Source: an uncultured Thalassotalea sp. (GTDB lineage Bacteria; Pseudomonadota; Gammaproteobacteria; Enterobacterales; Alteromonadaceae). From it: 64,000 nucleotides of DNA. The translations under genes and the position numbers were made by a program. This document shows, in pieces, positions 1 through 7,601 of the stretch; the stretch's first letter is position 1; each line of letters begins with the position of its first letter. Location of the stretch: contig CANMZP010000001.1 of assembly GCA_947502355.1 (NCBI GenBank), forward strand, positions 186,001 to 250,000, written 5' to 3'. The notes below the pieces were generated by a model. That model saw nothing but the letters and a program-made list of their open reading frames with translations, was not told the DNA's origin and ran no database searches.

Positions 1-981
1 AGACAGTAATTGCTGTTGAATCTGACGGCTTTCAAGCGTTAGCACGATATATCGATAAAGGGCTAGCAACACCACAACAACACCTAACGATAAAATAATG
101 TAGCCAATGACCCCACCTTGCTGGATGCGTTCGCTTAAATTGGGCGAATTGCCTAATAAAGAGATCAACTGTCCACGTATGGGATCAATGGTAAAAGCTA
201 CAAAAGCGGATTCGCCTTTTATTAACTCTTCAACCCCTGTCATATAACGTCTAGAAGGTTGTTTCGGGTATTCGGCCAATTGGCCAGTCTCCGGGAACCG
301 TTGGATATATTTTTCATTGGCCAATAGATTGAAGGTACCAATGCGTGTCACTTGCGTTAATTGTGCAGTCCCATCTTTTGCCAACACCTTGTGTTGTGAT
401 TGCGTCACTTTACCTGATTCGGTCATTTCGCGTTGTAATTCAAACCATAAACCTTCAATCTCTTCAATGGTTGGTAACTGTGATGTTTGCCCCATTTTTT
501 CAGCAAATTCATTAAGCCTAACACTGCGGTCAGGGTAATGTATTTGTATCAAAGAATTCTCAAATTGCCCTTGCGCGTCACTGGCAACCAATTGCAATAC
601 CCCGAATAACTCATTTAATGAGCCAAGACGTTCACTCAATCGAGCTTGCAATAAGGAAATTTGCTGTTCGTTTTTCTCAAACAGCTGCTCTCGCTGCAGG
701 CTCAATGCTTCCGCTTGTTTTCTATCGGAGATAATTTTCTTAAGCATGTTTTGCTGCTCTGCAAGGTTATCTTTATAGGCGTTAAAACGTTGAATATTAT
801 CCTGAATATCTTGCCGATGTCCCTGCTCTACTTGCTTTAATAAGGCATCTACCGAAAACTGTTGTTTAGCAATAACCTTCTGGTCCGTGGTGGTATTCTG
901 CTGTGCCATTAACACAGGCGCATACAACAAGGCTCCAATACTCAGTGCTGAGAGTAAGATGACTTTGCCTAACGTGTTCAT
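1..981 (-). CDS. MotA/TolQ/ExbB-family proton channel with periplasmic N-terminal extension (3' end outside window)
   Basis: The first 327 codons are present and the reading frame runs off the left edge. It starts at an ATG that overlaps the stop of the DUF3450 gene by four bases (ATGA), so the two are translationally coupled. A signal peptide (about residues 1-26, ending VLMA) is followed by a long coiled-coil-rich periplasmic region. A membrane segment (GYIILSLGVVVVLLALY) begins near residue 288, where ExbB-type channels start. Family knowledge: long ExbB-like proteins of this form (TtpC of Vibrio TonB2 systems) energise TonB-dependent outer-membrane uptake together with a second ExbB, ExbD and TonB. 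The rest of that operon should lie to the left of this window. Confidence 0.85.
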   Translation of the reverse strand, partial: MNTLGKVILLSALSIGALLYAPVLMAQQNTTTDQKVIAKQQFSVDALLKQVEQGHRQDIQDNIQRFNAYKDNLAEQQNMLKKIISDRKQAEALSLQREQLFEKNEQQISLLQARLSERLGSLNELFGVLQLVASDAQGQFENSLIQIHYPDRSVRLNEFAEKMGQTSQLPTIEEIEGLWFELQREMTESGKVTQSQHKVLAKDGTAQLTQVTRIGTFNLLANEKYIQRFPETGQLAEYPKQPSRRYMTGVEELIKGESAFVAFTIDPIRGQLISLLGNSPNLSERIQQGGVIGYIILSLGVVVVLLALYRYIVLTLESRQIQQQLLS

Positions 982-1760
982 TTTCTACCCTCCATTTTGG
1001 CGAAAAGCGGGATGGTGATCAGCTCAGGTGAAATTTCTTCTTTGGCAATTCGTAACCCTTTGCCGATATGTCGAAGGTATTGCTGCTCGGTCAATGACTT
1101 CCATTGTGCCAATTGTTTATCCCAATGACCTACTCGCTCCCCCGTTAAATCACGATACATAAGCGATAATCGACCAATGCGTAAAAACTCAACCGCAAAC
1201 TTGCCACTGTCTAGCTCGACCTCTCCCTTATAAGACTCGATGGTGTAACCAAACTCATTTTCAATTTGATAAGCTTCAAATACCCGTCGGGTCTTTTCTG
1301 AGGTAGTAAACTCAGCCTGAGTCAACAGATGTTTGAGCTTTTCTACGCGCCGCTTTCGCTCGTCTTGCAGAAATGGCATGTCGACCTCGACAAAGTTTTC
1401 CAGCGCATCAACCATTCGCACCAACAAAGGCATAATTTGCCGCTCGATTAAGGTTGCATTGTTAATCGAATGATTGAGGGTGGAAATTTCGTTGTCTTGA
1501 TCTTCGAGTTGTCCTGCCAACAATTTGTTGTACATGTTCAGACCGTTTAGCAATTTGGCCTGCTCAACAAATTGTTTACTGACATCTCGTTGCAGTGCAT
1601 ATACCTTATCAACATTTTCCTGAGCTGCTTGATTGTCGCTAAGTCGCTCAATACCTTTGTTGATTAGCTGTTGAGTCTGGGCAAATGCCTCTGAACACAA
1701 CAAAAGAGTAAGAATAAAGATAGGAATACCAATGTATGGTTTGATTTGGAGGTGGTTCAT
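978..1760 (-). CDS. DUF3450 family periplasmic protein, TonB-system operon
   Basis: A 260-residue protein with an N-terminal signal peptide (LTLLLCSEAFA then QTQQ) and a largely helical, coiled-coil body. It resembles the DUF3450 family, which almost always opens operons encoding a long ExbB, ExbB, ExbD, TonB and a TPR protein in marine gammaproteobacteria. Here it directly precedes the ExbB-like gene with a 4-bp overlap. A GGGAG ribosome-binding site lies about 10 bases before the ATG. Its molecular role is not established; a structural part in coupling proton flow to TonB is inferred from context only. A broken copy of its 5' end sits about 300 bp upstream. Confidence 0.85.
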   Translation of the reverse strand: MNHLQIKPYIGIPIFILTLLLCSEAFAQTQQLINKGIERLSDNQAAQENVDKVYALQRDVSKQFVEQAKLLNGLNMYNKLLAGQLEDQDNEISTLNHSINNATLIERQIMPLLVRMVDALENFVEVDMPFLQDERKRRVEKLKHLLTQAEFTTSEKTRRVFEAYQIENEFGYTIESYKGEVELDSGKFAVEFLRIGRLSLMYRDLTGERVGHWDKQLAQWKSLTEQQYLRHIGKGLRIAKEEISPELITIPLFAKMEGRK

Positions 1761-2073
1761 ATAGACAGCTCCCTGCTTAAATTTTAACCTCTAACATTAA
1801 GTTAACGCTAGGTTTTCAATTTTGCATTGATACAGAACAATAAAACAACAAATTCATAGTTTTGAATTTATTTGAATATGGTGAGCATTCTATTTACCAG
1901 GAGAAAAGTACGCGGAAGAAATAACAGATGAACGGGAAAAAGGTTTCAACGCTCAATTTATTTAACTGAATGTTTTTAAGAAAAGATGGTTATTAAAAGA
2001 TGGGTACTAAATGATTTCACAAAACAGGGCTGTAAGTGCCTTATAAAAAGCACTTAAAGCCTATCGAAAAAGA
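1761..2073. other. Intergenic: DUF3450 operon promoter region
   Basis: About 313 bases without a credible gene, AT-rich. It should hold the promoter of the DUF3450/ExbB operon on the minus strand and the 3' remainder of the duplicated DUF3450 fragment. I looked for a Fur-type operator, which would be expected if the TonB system is iron-regulated, and did not see a convincing one. Confidence 0.4.
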
Positions 2074-2271
2074 TTAACAAATTTCAAATGGTTTTAGAGA
2101 GAAAAGAGTCGGATCATTTTGTAAAACAGAACTATCTGCAAGGCGCTGAATATTTTTATTAATAAAAGGTTGGGTATCTTGCTGAAGATTAACAAATATC
2201 ATTGAACACAACATAAGTGTAAATAGATAAATAAGGATACCAATGGTCGGCTCTATACGAAAATGTTTCAT
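2074..2271 (-). pseudogene. Truncated duplicate of the DUF3450 gene 5' end
   Basis: This 65-codon frame repeats the start of the neighbouring DUF3450 protein. MKHFRIEPTIGILIYLFTLMLC aligns with MNHLQIKPYIGIPIFILTLLLC when read in overlapping parts, then INKNIQRLAD aligns with INKGIERLSD, after which it stops. The leader is duplicated too: both genes have AGCAGGGAGC followed by about 8 bases and the ATG. It keeps a signal peptide, so a short secreted peptide is possible. The simplest reading is a decayed tandem duplication. Confidence 0.7.
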
Positions 2272-2680
2272 GATGCATGCTCCCTGCTTACGGATTAATT
2301 TTTTATGTAATTTACCGCGAATTGAACCGTTTGTGAAGCCCTACGAAAGAAACAATCCAGAAATGATTGCGGTTTCATCGCTAGAGCCCCATTGTCGATA
2401 GCGAAATCACATAGGTCTAAGAAAAATATACTTTTATTGGTCTTTAAACCCACTAAGAGGGTCGGCAAGATAAGGGAAGTCTGTCTATACTAAAGTTTAT
2501 CGCTAAATCATACGTCAAATCGATTTTACTCGGTTTTGTCGTTTCTGAAAGTCTGGTTATTGTGCTGAGCGTTTTACTAACGATGCTTCAATATATGTAC
2601 TTTCAAGATTAGCGTTTGGTTCGACAGCATCATTCAATACAATAAAAATCGATTTAAGAATCATCTTACAGGATCATTTC
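2272..2680. other. Intergenic: divergent promoter region, DUF3450 fragment / fadL-like gene
   Basis: About 409 bases with no credible gene between the minus-strand DUF3450 remnant and the plus-strand porin. Two copies of an AT-rich palindromic AAATCGATTT motif occur near 2517 and 2645, the second about 30 bases before the porin start. They may be regulatory, but the motif is short. No terminator is seen. Confidence 0.35.
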
Positions 2681-3940
2681 ATGACAATGCCTTTAACTCA
2701 CCCTCGATATGCAATTACAACGCTAACCTTAACAGGCCTACTTTTCTCTCTTCCCGTCAATGCAGGTGGATTATGGGCACAAGACTTTGGTGACCCATCT
2801 ATGGGTAGAGCCGGTGCAGGTGCCGCTTCAGGCGTCGATGATGCCTCCACAGTATTTCACAATACCGCTTATATGACCGAACTAACACAAGAGCAGGTCA
2901 TGCTTTCGGGTGGTCTTATTTATACCGACTTGGAATTTGATCTAAAGTCTGTTGATGAAAGTAGCCGAAGAGGACAGCAAGCCGGTAATGACGAAGGAGG
3001 TAACCCAGGCGGATTACTCGGTGGCGCCAGTTTATTTTATACTGCGCCAATCAATGAAAACTGGGCTTGGGGTACAAGCTTTACCGCCGCTTCTGGTGGA
3101 TTGTCAGACTATGATAACGATTGGGTTGGGCGCTTTGACACATTAGAATTAACTTTAGCCATTGCCGCCCTAGCGCCAGCGATTGCCTATAAAATAAATG
3201 ATGATCTTTCCATAGGTGCAAGTGCCGAATTCCTCTATGCTTTTGTCGAATTAGCGCTTGCTTTACCCAGTATTGAAGGGCTATTTAACGAAGAACAAAG
3301 GCTTGAGCTTGAAGGGGATGATTTTATTGTTAGCTATAGCTTAAGCGCCGCCTATACATTATCCGATAGTACCCGTATTGGCATTAAATACCAGCCGGAA
3401 TTTACCGTAAAATTAGATGATTTGGATTTAGAAGAACCCTCTTCTATCGATCCCAAAGATGCCATTAAAGCCGATATTACTTACGGTCAATATATTCGAC
3501 TCGGGATCACGCATGAAATAGATAATAAGCTCAGCATCTATGGCACCTTAGGCTGGGATGATTGGAGTGCACTCGATAAAGTACCTCTGACCCTGCGCGG
3601 CAACGAAATAAATGTTGATGAAAGCTGGAAAGATACTTACCACACATCCATAGGTGTGAGCTATTTATACTCACCGCAGTGGTTATTCTCAGCAGGTATC
3701 ACTCATGATACGAGTCCAGTCGATAACGATAAACGCTACGCACAACTAGCTGTCGACAAACAAACCAGAATAGGTTTTGGTGTTCAGCATAATTATGGTG
3801 AAGACTTTACCATAGGCGGACAGTTTTTAATTTTGGATGCGGGAGAGAATGAAATTGAGCGCACCAACTGGTACTACACGGGTGAATTTGATAGAAACCG
3901 AGCTTATCAGTTAATGATGAACGCAAACTGGAAGTTTTAA
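2681..3940 (+). CDS. FadL/OmpP1/TodX-family outer-membrane transport protein
   Basis: A 419-residue outer-membrane beta-barrel of the long-chain fatty acid/hydrocarbon porin family. The signal peptide ends near PVNAGG. The mature N-terminus (GLWAQDFGDPSMGRAGAG) followed by ASTVFHNTA is the characteristic FadL opening that forms the plugging hatch. Alternating strands run through to a terminal NWKF with C-terminal Phe, the outer-membrane assembly signal. An AGGA ribosome-binding site lies 8 bases before the ATG. The likely role is uptake of fatty acids or other hydrophobic substrates; the exact substrate cannot be read from sequence. The gene stands alone and ends at a strong terminator. Confidence 0.88.
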   Translation: MTMPLTHPRYAITTLTLTGLLFSLPVNAGGLWAQDFGDPSMGRAGAGAASGVDDASTVFHNTAYMTELTQEQVMLSGGLIYTDLEFDLKSVDESSRRGQQAGNDEGGNPGGLLGGASLFYTAPINENWAWGTSFTAASGGLSDYDNDWVGRFDTLELTLAIAALAPAIAYKINDDLSIGASAEFLYAFVELALALPSIEGLFNEEQRLELEGDDFIVSYSLSAAYTLSDSTRIGIKYQPEFTVKLDDLDLEEPSSIDPKDAIKADITYGQYIRLGITHEIDNKLSIYGTLGWDDWSALDKVPLTLRGNEINVDESWKDTYHTSIGVSYLYSPQWLFSAGITHDTSPVDNDKRYAQLAVDKQTRIGFGVQHNYGEDFTIGGQFLILDAGENEIERTNWYYTGEFDRNRAYQLMMNANWKF

Positions 3941-3963
3941 TAAAACATCAGAATATTAAAAGC

Positions 3964-3994
3964 AAAAAAACCTGCACATAATGCAGGTTTTTTT
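3964..3994. terminator. Bidirectional rho-independent terminator
   Basis: The inverted repeat CCTGCA/TGCAGG is flanked by seven A on the left and seven T on the right, 23 bases after the porin stop. It works on both strands. It lies only 3 bases from the left copy of the tRNA-Leu 3' end. This suggests that before island insertion it ended both the porin gene and the convergent tRNA-Leu transcript. Confidence 0.85.
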
Positions 3995-3997
3995 AAC

Positions 3998-4020
3998 TAA
4001 TGGTGCGATGGAGAGGCTCG
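3998..4020. repeat. Left attachment-site copy (tRNA-Leu 3' end fragment)
   Basis: TAATGGTGCG then ATGGAGAG then G CTCG matches 27870-27893 across the CCA end, discriminator, acceptor stem and part of the T-arm of tRNA-Leu. It has one missing G and one G/A change, and it is in the same orientation as the intact tRNA copy, as expected for a direct-repeat att pair. Confidence 0.75.
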
Positions 4021-4594
4021 CCCAACATCCTTAACCACTTGTTAAATATAAGTATAACCAAAGACAAAATTCGACAGTACTACTTACGGTACCACTAAAA
4101 CAAAAAGTCACCTTAAAAAATAGCTGATATAGGAGTGTTTATTAATGTTTACAGAAACAGCATCACTTGGCTTACTCAGCTAGTAATTTTTTGCTTTATG
4201 GGAACGCCAGATTGATAAAATGTATATGAAAGATGTATTGAAGCTTATATCAAATATTACAACCTAGATAAGCTTCACACGAGCATTGGTGCTCTGTCAT
4301 CAAATTTGTCGAGTTCCTCCTATAACATTAATACATGGATTGTAATTCAACTAGAAATCAAAGCTTAAAAATCTATAAAATAATACAAGAGAGATTCGAA
4401 CTCTCGAAACGGTGCTACCAACGTCAAAACATTAAAAATCAACAAGTTAACGATACCCTAATCTAAGGGTTTGTACCAACACTTTGTACCACTAATTCCT
4501 CATTTTTTCACCTTTGTTAATGAAAGTCAGTGGAACAAAATGCTATAAGTGATAGTATATTGAACTTCGATGTAATAATAAAAAGCGTGATTGA
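4021..4594. other. Island left-end non-coding region with possible integrase arm sites
   Basis: About 570 bases without a credible gene. ACAGTACTACT at 4074-4084 is identical to a sequence at 27749-27759 just upstream of the P4-type integrase gene. A direct pair of TTTGTACCA lies near 4470-4490. These TACC/GGTA motifs resemble those overlapping the integrase start and may be arm-type integrase or excisionase sites; this is inference from motif sharing only. Confidence 0.4.
4389..4405 (-). other. tRNA T-arm-like relic
   Basis: On the minus strand the sequence reads GAGAG-TTCGAAT-CTCTC, a perfect 5-bp stem and 7-base loop with the invariant TTCGA of a tRNA T-arm. The preceding bases (ACCGTTTC) look like the long variable arm of a tRNA-Ser. 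No acceptor or anticodon half is present, so it is a fragment at most. It could mark an earlier integration site. Confidence 0.4.
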
Positions 4595-5341
4595 ATGGAA
4601 GCTCATAATATTCCCAGACAAAGCCCTGACATGTTACCAGCCAAATGTCTTAACAATGATTGCCGATTTGAATTCTATGGTCATAATCCTATTTTCGTTG
4701 GTGGAGGCAGTCGGAATATTACTGTTCAGGATTGTAAAATCCCTTGCCCCAAATGTGGCTCTTGGGCTCAACAAGTTGATTGGAAAATCGACTCGCAAGG
4801 CAATTTTCAAATAACCTCGTTGCTAGCCGATATACGGAACATTAACGATTTTGAAAAGCTGAGACAGTTAAACTCAAACCTTGAGGCTGCAAATGATGAA
4901 AATATTGCTACAGAACTTACAAACGCTCTTGAGGAAATTGATCCTAGCTTTTCACGATACAGAGAATACCTAAAATCCATACCATCAGGATTAATGCTTA
5001 AGTTAATCGAATTGCTAGTTAGCTTGATTTTTCTCTATATCGCAAATGCTACATTAGACGCACAGAATGAATCTAAGGAGCTTTCAGAAGAGGCAAATGA
5101 GATTCAAAGAGAAAGTCTTGAACTCGAAAGGGAAAAGTTTAAATACCAAAAACAACAAGATGCCCTAAAGGTTAAAGAGCTAGAGGAAAAGATCGAAAAC
5201 CTCATAGAACCAGATAAGTCTGAAACAACTAAATTACCGAATAAGTGCGCCATAAAAGGTTCTCTAAGAAACAAACCATGCCCTTGTGGTAGCGGTAAAA
5301 AAGCCAAAAAGTGCCATCCTTACGGTTTACAATCAGCATAG
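4595..5341 (+). CDS. SEC-C motif protein with N-terminal zinc ribbon and coiled coil
   Basis: A 248-residue protein of unknown function. The N-terminus carries two cysteine pairs (AKCLNNDC near residue 18 and CPKCG near 50) that look like a zinc ribbon. A hydrophobic stretch (LIELLVSLIFLYIANATL) near residues 136-153 may be a membrane segment. A long charged coiled coil follows (about 155-210). The C-terminus PCPCGSGKKAKKCHP is a textbook SEC-C zinc motif, known from SecA and many accessory proteins. The ATG at 4595 has no clear ribosome-binding site; the ATG at codon 13 (4631) is an alternative. It is the first gene inside the island's left end, a common cargo position. Confidence 0.7.
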   Translation: MEAHNIPRQSPDMLPAKCLNNDCRFEFYGHNPIFVGGGSRNITVQDCKIPCPKCGSWAQQVDWKIDSQGNFQITSLLADIRNINDFEKLRQLNSNLEAANDENIATELTNALEEIDPSFSRYREYLKSIPSGLMLKLIELLVSLIFLYIANATLDAQNESKELSEEANEIQRESLELEREKFKYQKQQDALKVKELEEKIENLIEPDKSETTKLPNKCAIKGSLRNKPCPCGSGKKAKKCHPYGLQSA

Positions 5342-6251
5342 ATTATTCTTCTCATAATCACTCTGCATCAAGCTCTTAGCTTAAAAGCATTCGTTTATGA
5401 GCCATTAAAAAGAGCCTATAAAATACAGGTCAACAAGTAGGTCGCTAACACTTTTGAGCCTAGCTCACAAGATCACCCTACTTTTAACACATTTTGAGTC
5501 TAACATTATCGCCATGGATCATATTTATCCTGTCGAGTATCTGTTAGTAATGCCTTCATTGTGGTAACAAAGGTATGATTTAAGAACCTAGATTCATGCC
5601 TCCAGACTCATTCAAACGACAAGTCCTGCCACATTGCTAACCCAATTTTTAGTTGAATTACCGGTGGCAAATAGTCAGCTTAGCCACCATTGCTGTCACT
5701 GGACTTTTATCTCTAAGCACTAGCCTTTGCCACATTGCTGGCGGTTTGATTTTGAGCTAGCAGAGATCAACCAGCGCATAAAACTGAATGCTAAGATCTG
5801 ACGCATTCAAATGCACACGCCGGAAAGCAGACGTTTGCAACTCTTAGATTGCGGCTTTTCAGTTATTCGATTGAGTTCTAAAGAGGAAGGTAAGATATCA
5901 GGCTCGATCCGTCGGCAAAGTGCCAATAGCTGTTATTTGATATTTTCTCTTAAAAATGATCGTAAATAAGAAAGCAGACATTGGAATAACTATAAACTGT
6001 GGCCTATATTAGTTGACCACTTCAGTGGTCATTTACTTGGACCAGCGGGGATTGAAAAGCCACCTGAAGAGCCGTTAACATTTGGTCACAGGCGTTATTA
6101 AGCGGGTGCCCATACCCCGTCATGCGATAAAACTAAGGGCATTATTATCGCAACCGAATGTGCTCTATAAGAAGAAAAGCCAGCAAAGCTGGCTTCTATT
6201 TTTAGTATTAGGGCTAAATTCTAATGCTTCTGTAGTCGTTACTATGGTATA
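5342..6251. other. Long non-coding stretch inside the island
   Basis: About 900 bases without a credible gene on either strand. It includes a perfect 8-bp-arm palindrome TGACCACT/AGTGGTCA at 6014-6031 and a short terminator. Patches look like decayed coding or mobile-element sequence, but I could not identify a parent. The stretch ends in the 89-bp repeat at 6252-6340. Confidence 0.4.
6177..6204. terminator. Rho-independent terminator
   Basis: An 8-bp stem AAGCCAGC/GCTGGCTT with loop AAA is followed on the plus strand by CTATTTTT and on the minus strand by TTTTCTTC. It probably ends the minus-strand orphan Rhs-tip/immunity transcript that stops at 6374. Confidence 0.55.
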
Positions 6252-6340
6252 TGTAGATTCTTACCCAAACGCTACCACCGATGCCACACAAATGAACCAC
6301 GAGGCATTATCTGGCTGGATCACGATTATTATCGAATGAA
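6252..6340. repeat. 89-bp direct repeat, left copy (downstream of orphan Rhs tip)
   Basis: It aligns with 16142-16229 at roughly 89 percent identity by eye with one indel. The copies share TGTAGATTCTTA, ACCACCGATGCC, GCATTATCTGGCTG and CACGATTATTATCGAATGAA. Each copy lies downstream of a Rhs tip plus small immunity-like gene, so the two mark the same position in two tandem toxin cassettes. Confidence 0.85.
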
Positions 6341-6373
6341 TAAAGTCAAATGCTATTTACCTTTCTTGAAGGT

Positions 6374-6895
6374 TTATTCCATATAATCACTTGCAAAGGC
6401 TCTTAAAAACTTAGACAGTGAATACTGGTCACCTAAGGCAAGCATTTTTATATCTTGGAAATATAGTAGTTTTTTGGTATTCCCTGTGTCTATTAACTTG
6501 ACGCTAGTATATCCAGGTATTCCCACTGCATTGACTTGAGAGATATCCAATTCCTCTACAGAAAGTATCAGCCTAATAGCTTCATTTTTGTGCTCCAATA
6601 TAAATGAGTTTGGGGTTGAAGCGGCAATTTCATTCCAAAATTCACATTGAAGGATCCATTTGCTTAACGACAAATGGAAAAAGTTCAGCTTATCTTCGCT
6701 TAAATCAGTGCCGACTAGCCACTCACTTCCAAGGGAAAGCGTCAATCCATTGAGAGTTATTGTAGTCTCACCATCAAAACAATAGCTTTGCACCGCGTGC
6801 TTTATGTTTTGGTTTCTATATGCAGCTTCTAGTAATACATATGAAAGACACCATAAAGCAAGGACAAGCTGAAACACTAAAACTATTTTTTTCAT
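6374..6895 (-). CDS. Hypothetical protein, candidate immunity protein of the orphan Rhs tip
   Basis: A 173-residue protein with an N-terminal membrane or signal segment (VLVFQLVLALWCLSYVLLEAA) and no family I recognise. It starts at an ATG that overlaps the stop of the orphan Rhs fragment by one base (TAATG), so the two are tightly coupled. Immunity genes immediately follow Rhs toxin tips, and membrane-anchored immunity proteins are common, so an immunity role is inferred from position. It is followed by a terminator and the 89-bp repeat. Confidence 0.55.
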   Translation of the reverse strand: MKKIVLVFQLVLALWCLSYVLLEAAYRNQNIKHAVQSYCFDGETTITLNGLTLSLGSEWLVGTDLSEDKLNFFHLSLSKWILQCEFWNEIAASTPNSFILEHKNEAIRLILSVEELDISQVNAVGIPGYTSVKLIDTGNTKKLLYFQDIKMLALGDQYSLSKFLRAFASDYME

Positions 6896-7449
6896 TACCA
6901 AAACCTAGATAAAGCTCTTAACGCACTACCACCAAAAAAGCCACAAGATGCAACTGCAGTTACTGTTAAAGCCATATCTACTGCATTAGATGTTGGATCT
7001 AAAGGAGCATTACCTTTAATAGTTTCACCTATCCCTGTCTGCAAATTAGCTGCAGCGATGAGTTGGTCAGTCAATGCTCTTCCTTGCTCCATCGTCGACT
7101 TTCCTTCAGCACACTCACCTTTTTTCGTAATTGCCTTCGCCTCATTTATGTGCTTTGCCATTTCTTCTCTGCTTGGAGTTGCATTTATAACCGTATTTGC
7201 ATTTCTATAAGCCAAAGCTGCTGTTGAAGCAACACATGTAATAAATGCAACACCATGAACTGCCGACTCTGCTGTAGGGTCTACATAACTAATCGGGTTG
7301 CCAATAACATAAGCATAAGTATTCATCCCTCCCGCTAGGCCGATAGGGTCAGATTGGGTATAGCGCCCCGTTTCTGGGTCGTAGTATCTGTTGATGTTGT
7401 AATCTAATCGAGTTTTTGAACGTACTTGTCCCTGCATGTTCGCGTCCAT
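6895..7449 (-). CDS. Orphan Rhs C-terminal tip (core end plus toxin-like domain)
   Basis: A 184-residue fragment. Its first part ([19 protein letters not shown] then [13 protein letters not shown]) is the conserved Rhs repeat-associated core end. The rest (from about residue 60) is a variable domain with helical, Ala-rich segments that I do not recognise. An in-frame stop lies 18 bases upstream of the ATG, so no full Rhs is encoded here. The DNA for the core end matches the full-length Rhs gene 9.9 kb away, including 35 identical bases. This is the orphan-tip arrangement of Rhs loci: a displaced toxin module that can be recombined onto the intact core. Confidence 0.8.
   Translation of the reverse strand: MDANMQGQVRSKTRLDYNINRYYDPETGRYTQSDPIGLAGGMNTYAYVIGNPISYVDPTAESAVHGVAFITCVASTAALAYRNANTVINATPSREEMAKHINEAKAITKKGECAEGKSTMEQGRALTDQLIAAANLQTGIGETIKGNAPLDPTSNAVDMALTVTAVASCGFFGGSALRALSRFW
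7278..7402 (-). repeat. Rhs core-end homology, orphan copy
   Basis: About 125 bp align with 17208-17332 in the main Rhs gene, including a 35-bp identical run at 7349-7383 against 17280-17314. Both copies are in the same orientation. This is the homology across which a tip exchange would take place. Confidence 0.85.
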
Positions 7450-7601
7450 TAAATTCTGATATTACAACAAGATAAGTAAAGGTGGAGAGGTGGTTTCGGC
7501 ATTAACTATTCCTTTTCTGATTTTAGACCATAGTGCCATATTTTGCACAATAATCAAACCTTTTAGAGCGATCTCCGTATCTCAAGTTTTTATAAGGTTA
7601 G

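Noticed and set aside
4530-4814. 94-codon plus-strand frame overlapping the SEC-C gene
   Set aside because: It lies out of frame over the SEC-C gene, which has clear zinc motifs; the overlap frame has none.
6082-6339. 85-codon plus-strand frame
   Set aside because: Its end lies in the 89-bp repeat and its other copy at 16142 has indels that break the frame; no ribosome-binding site.
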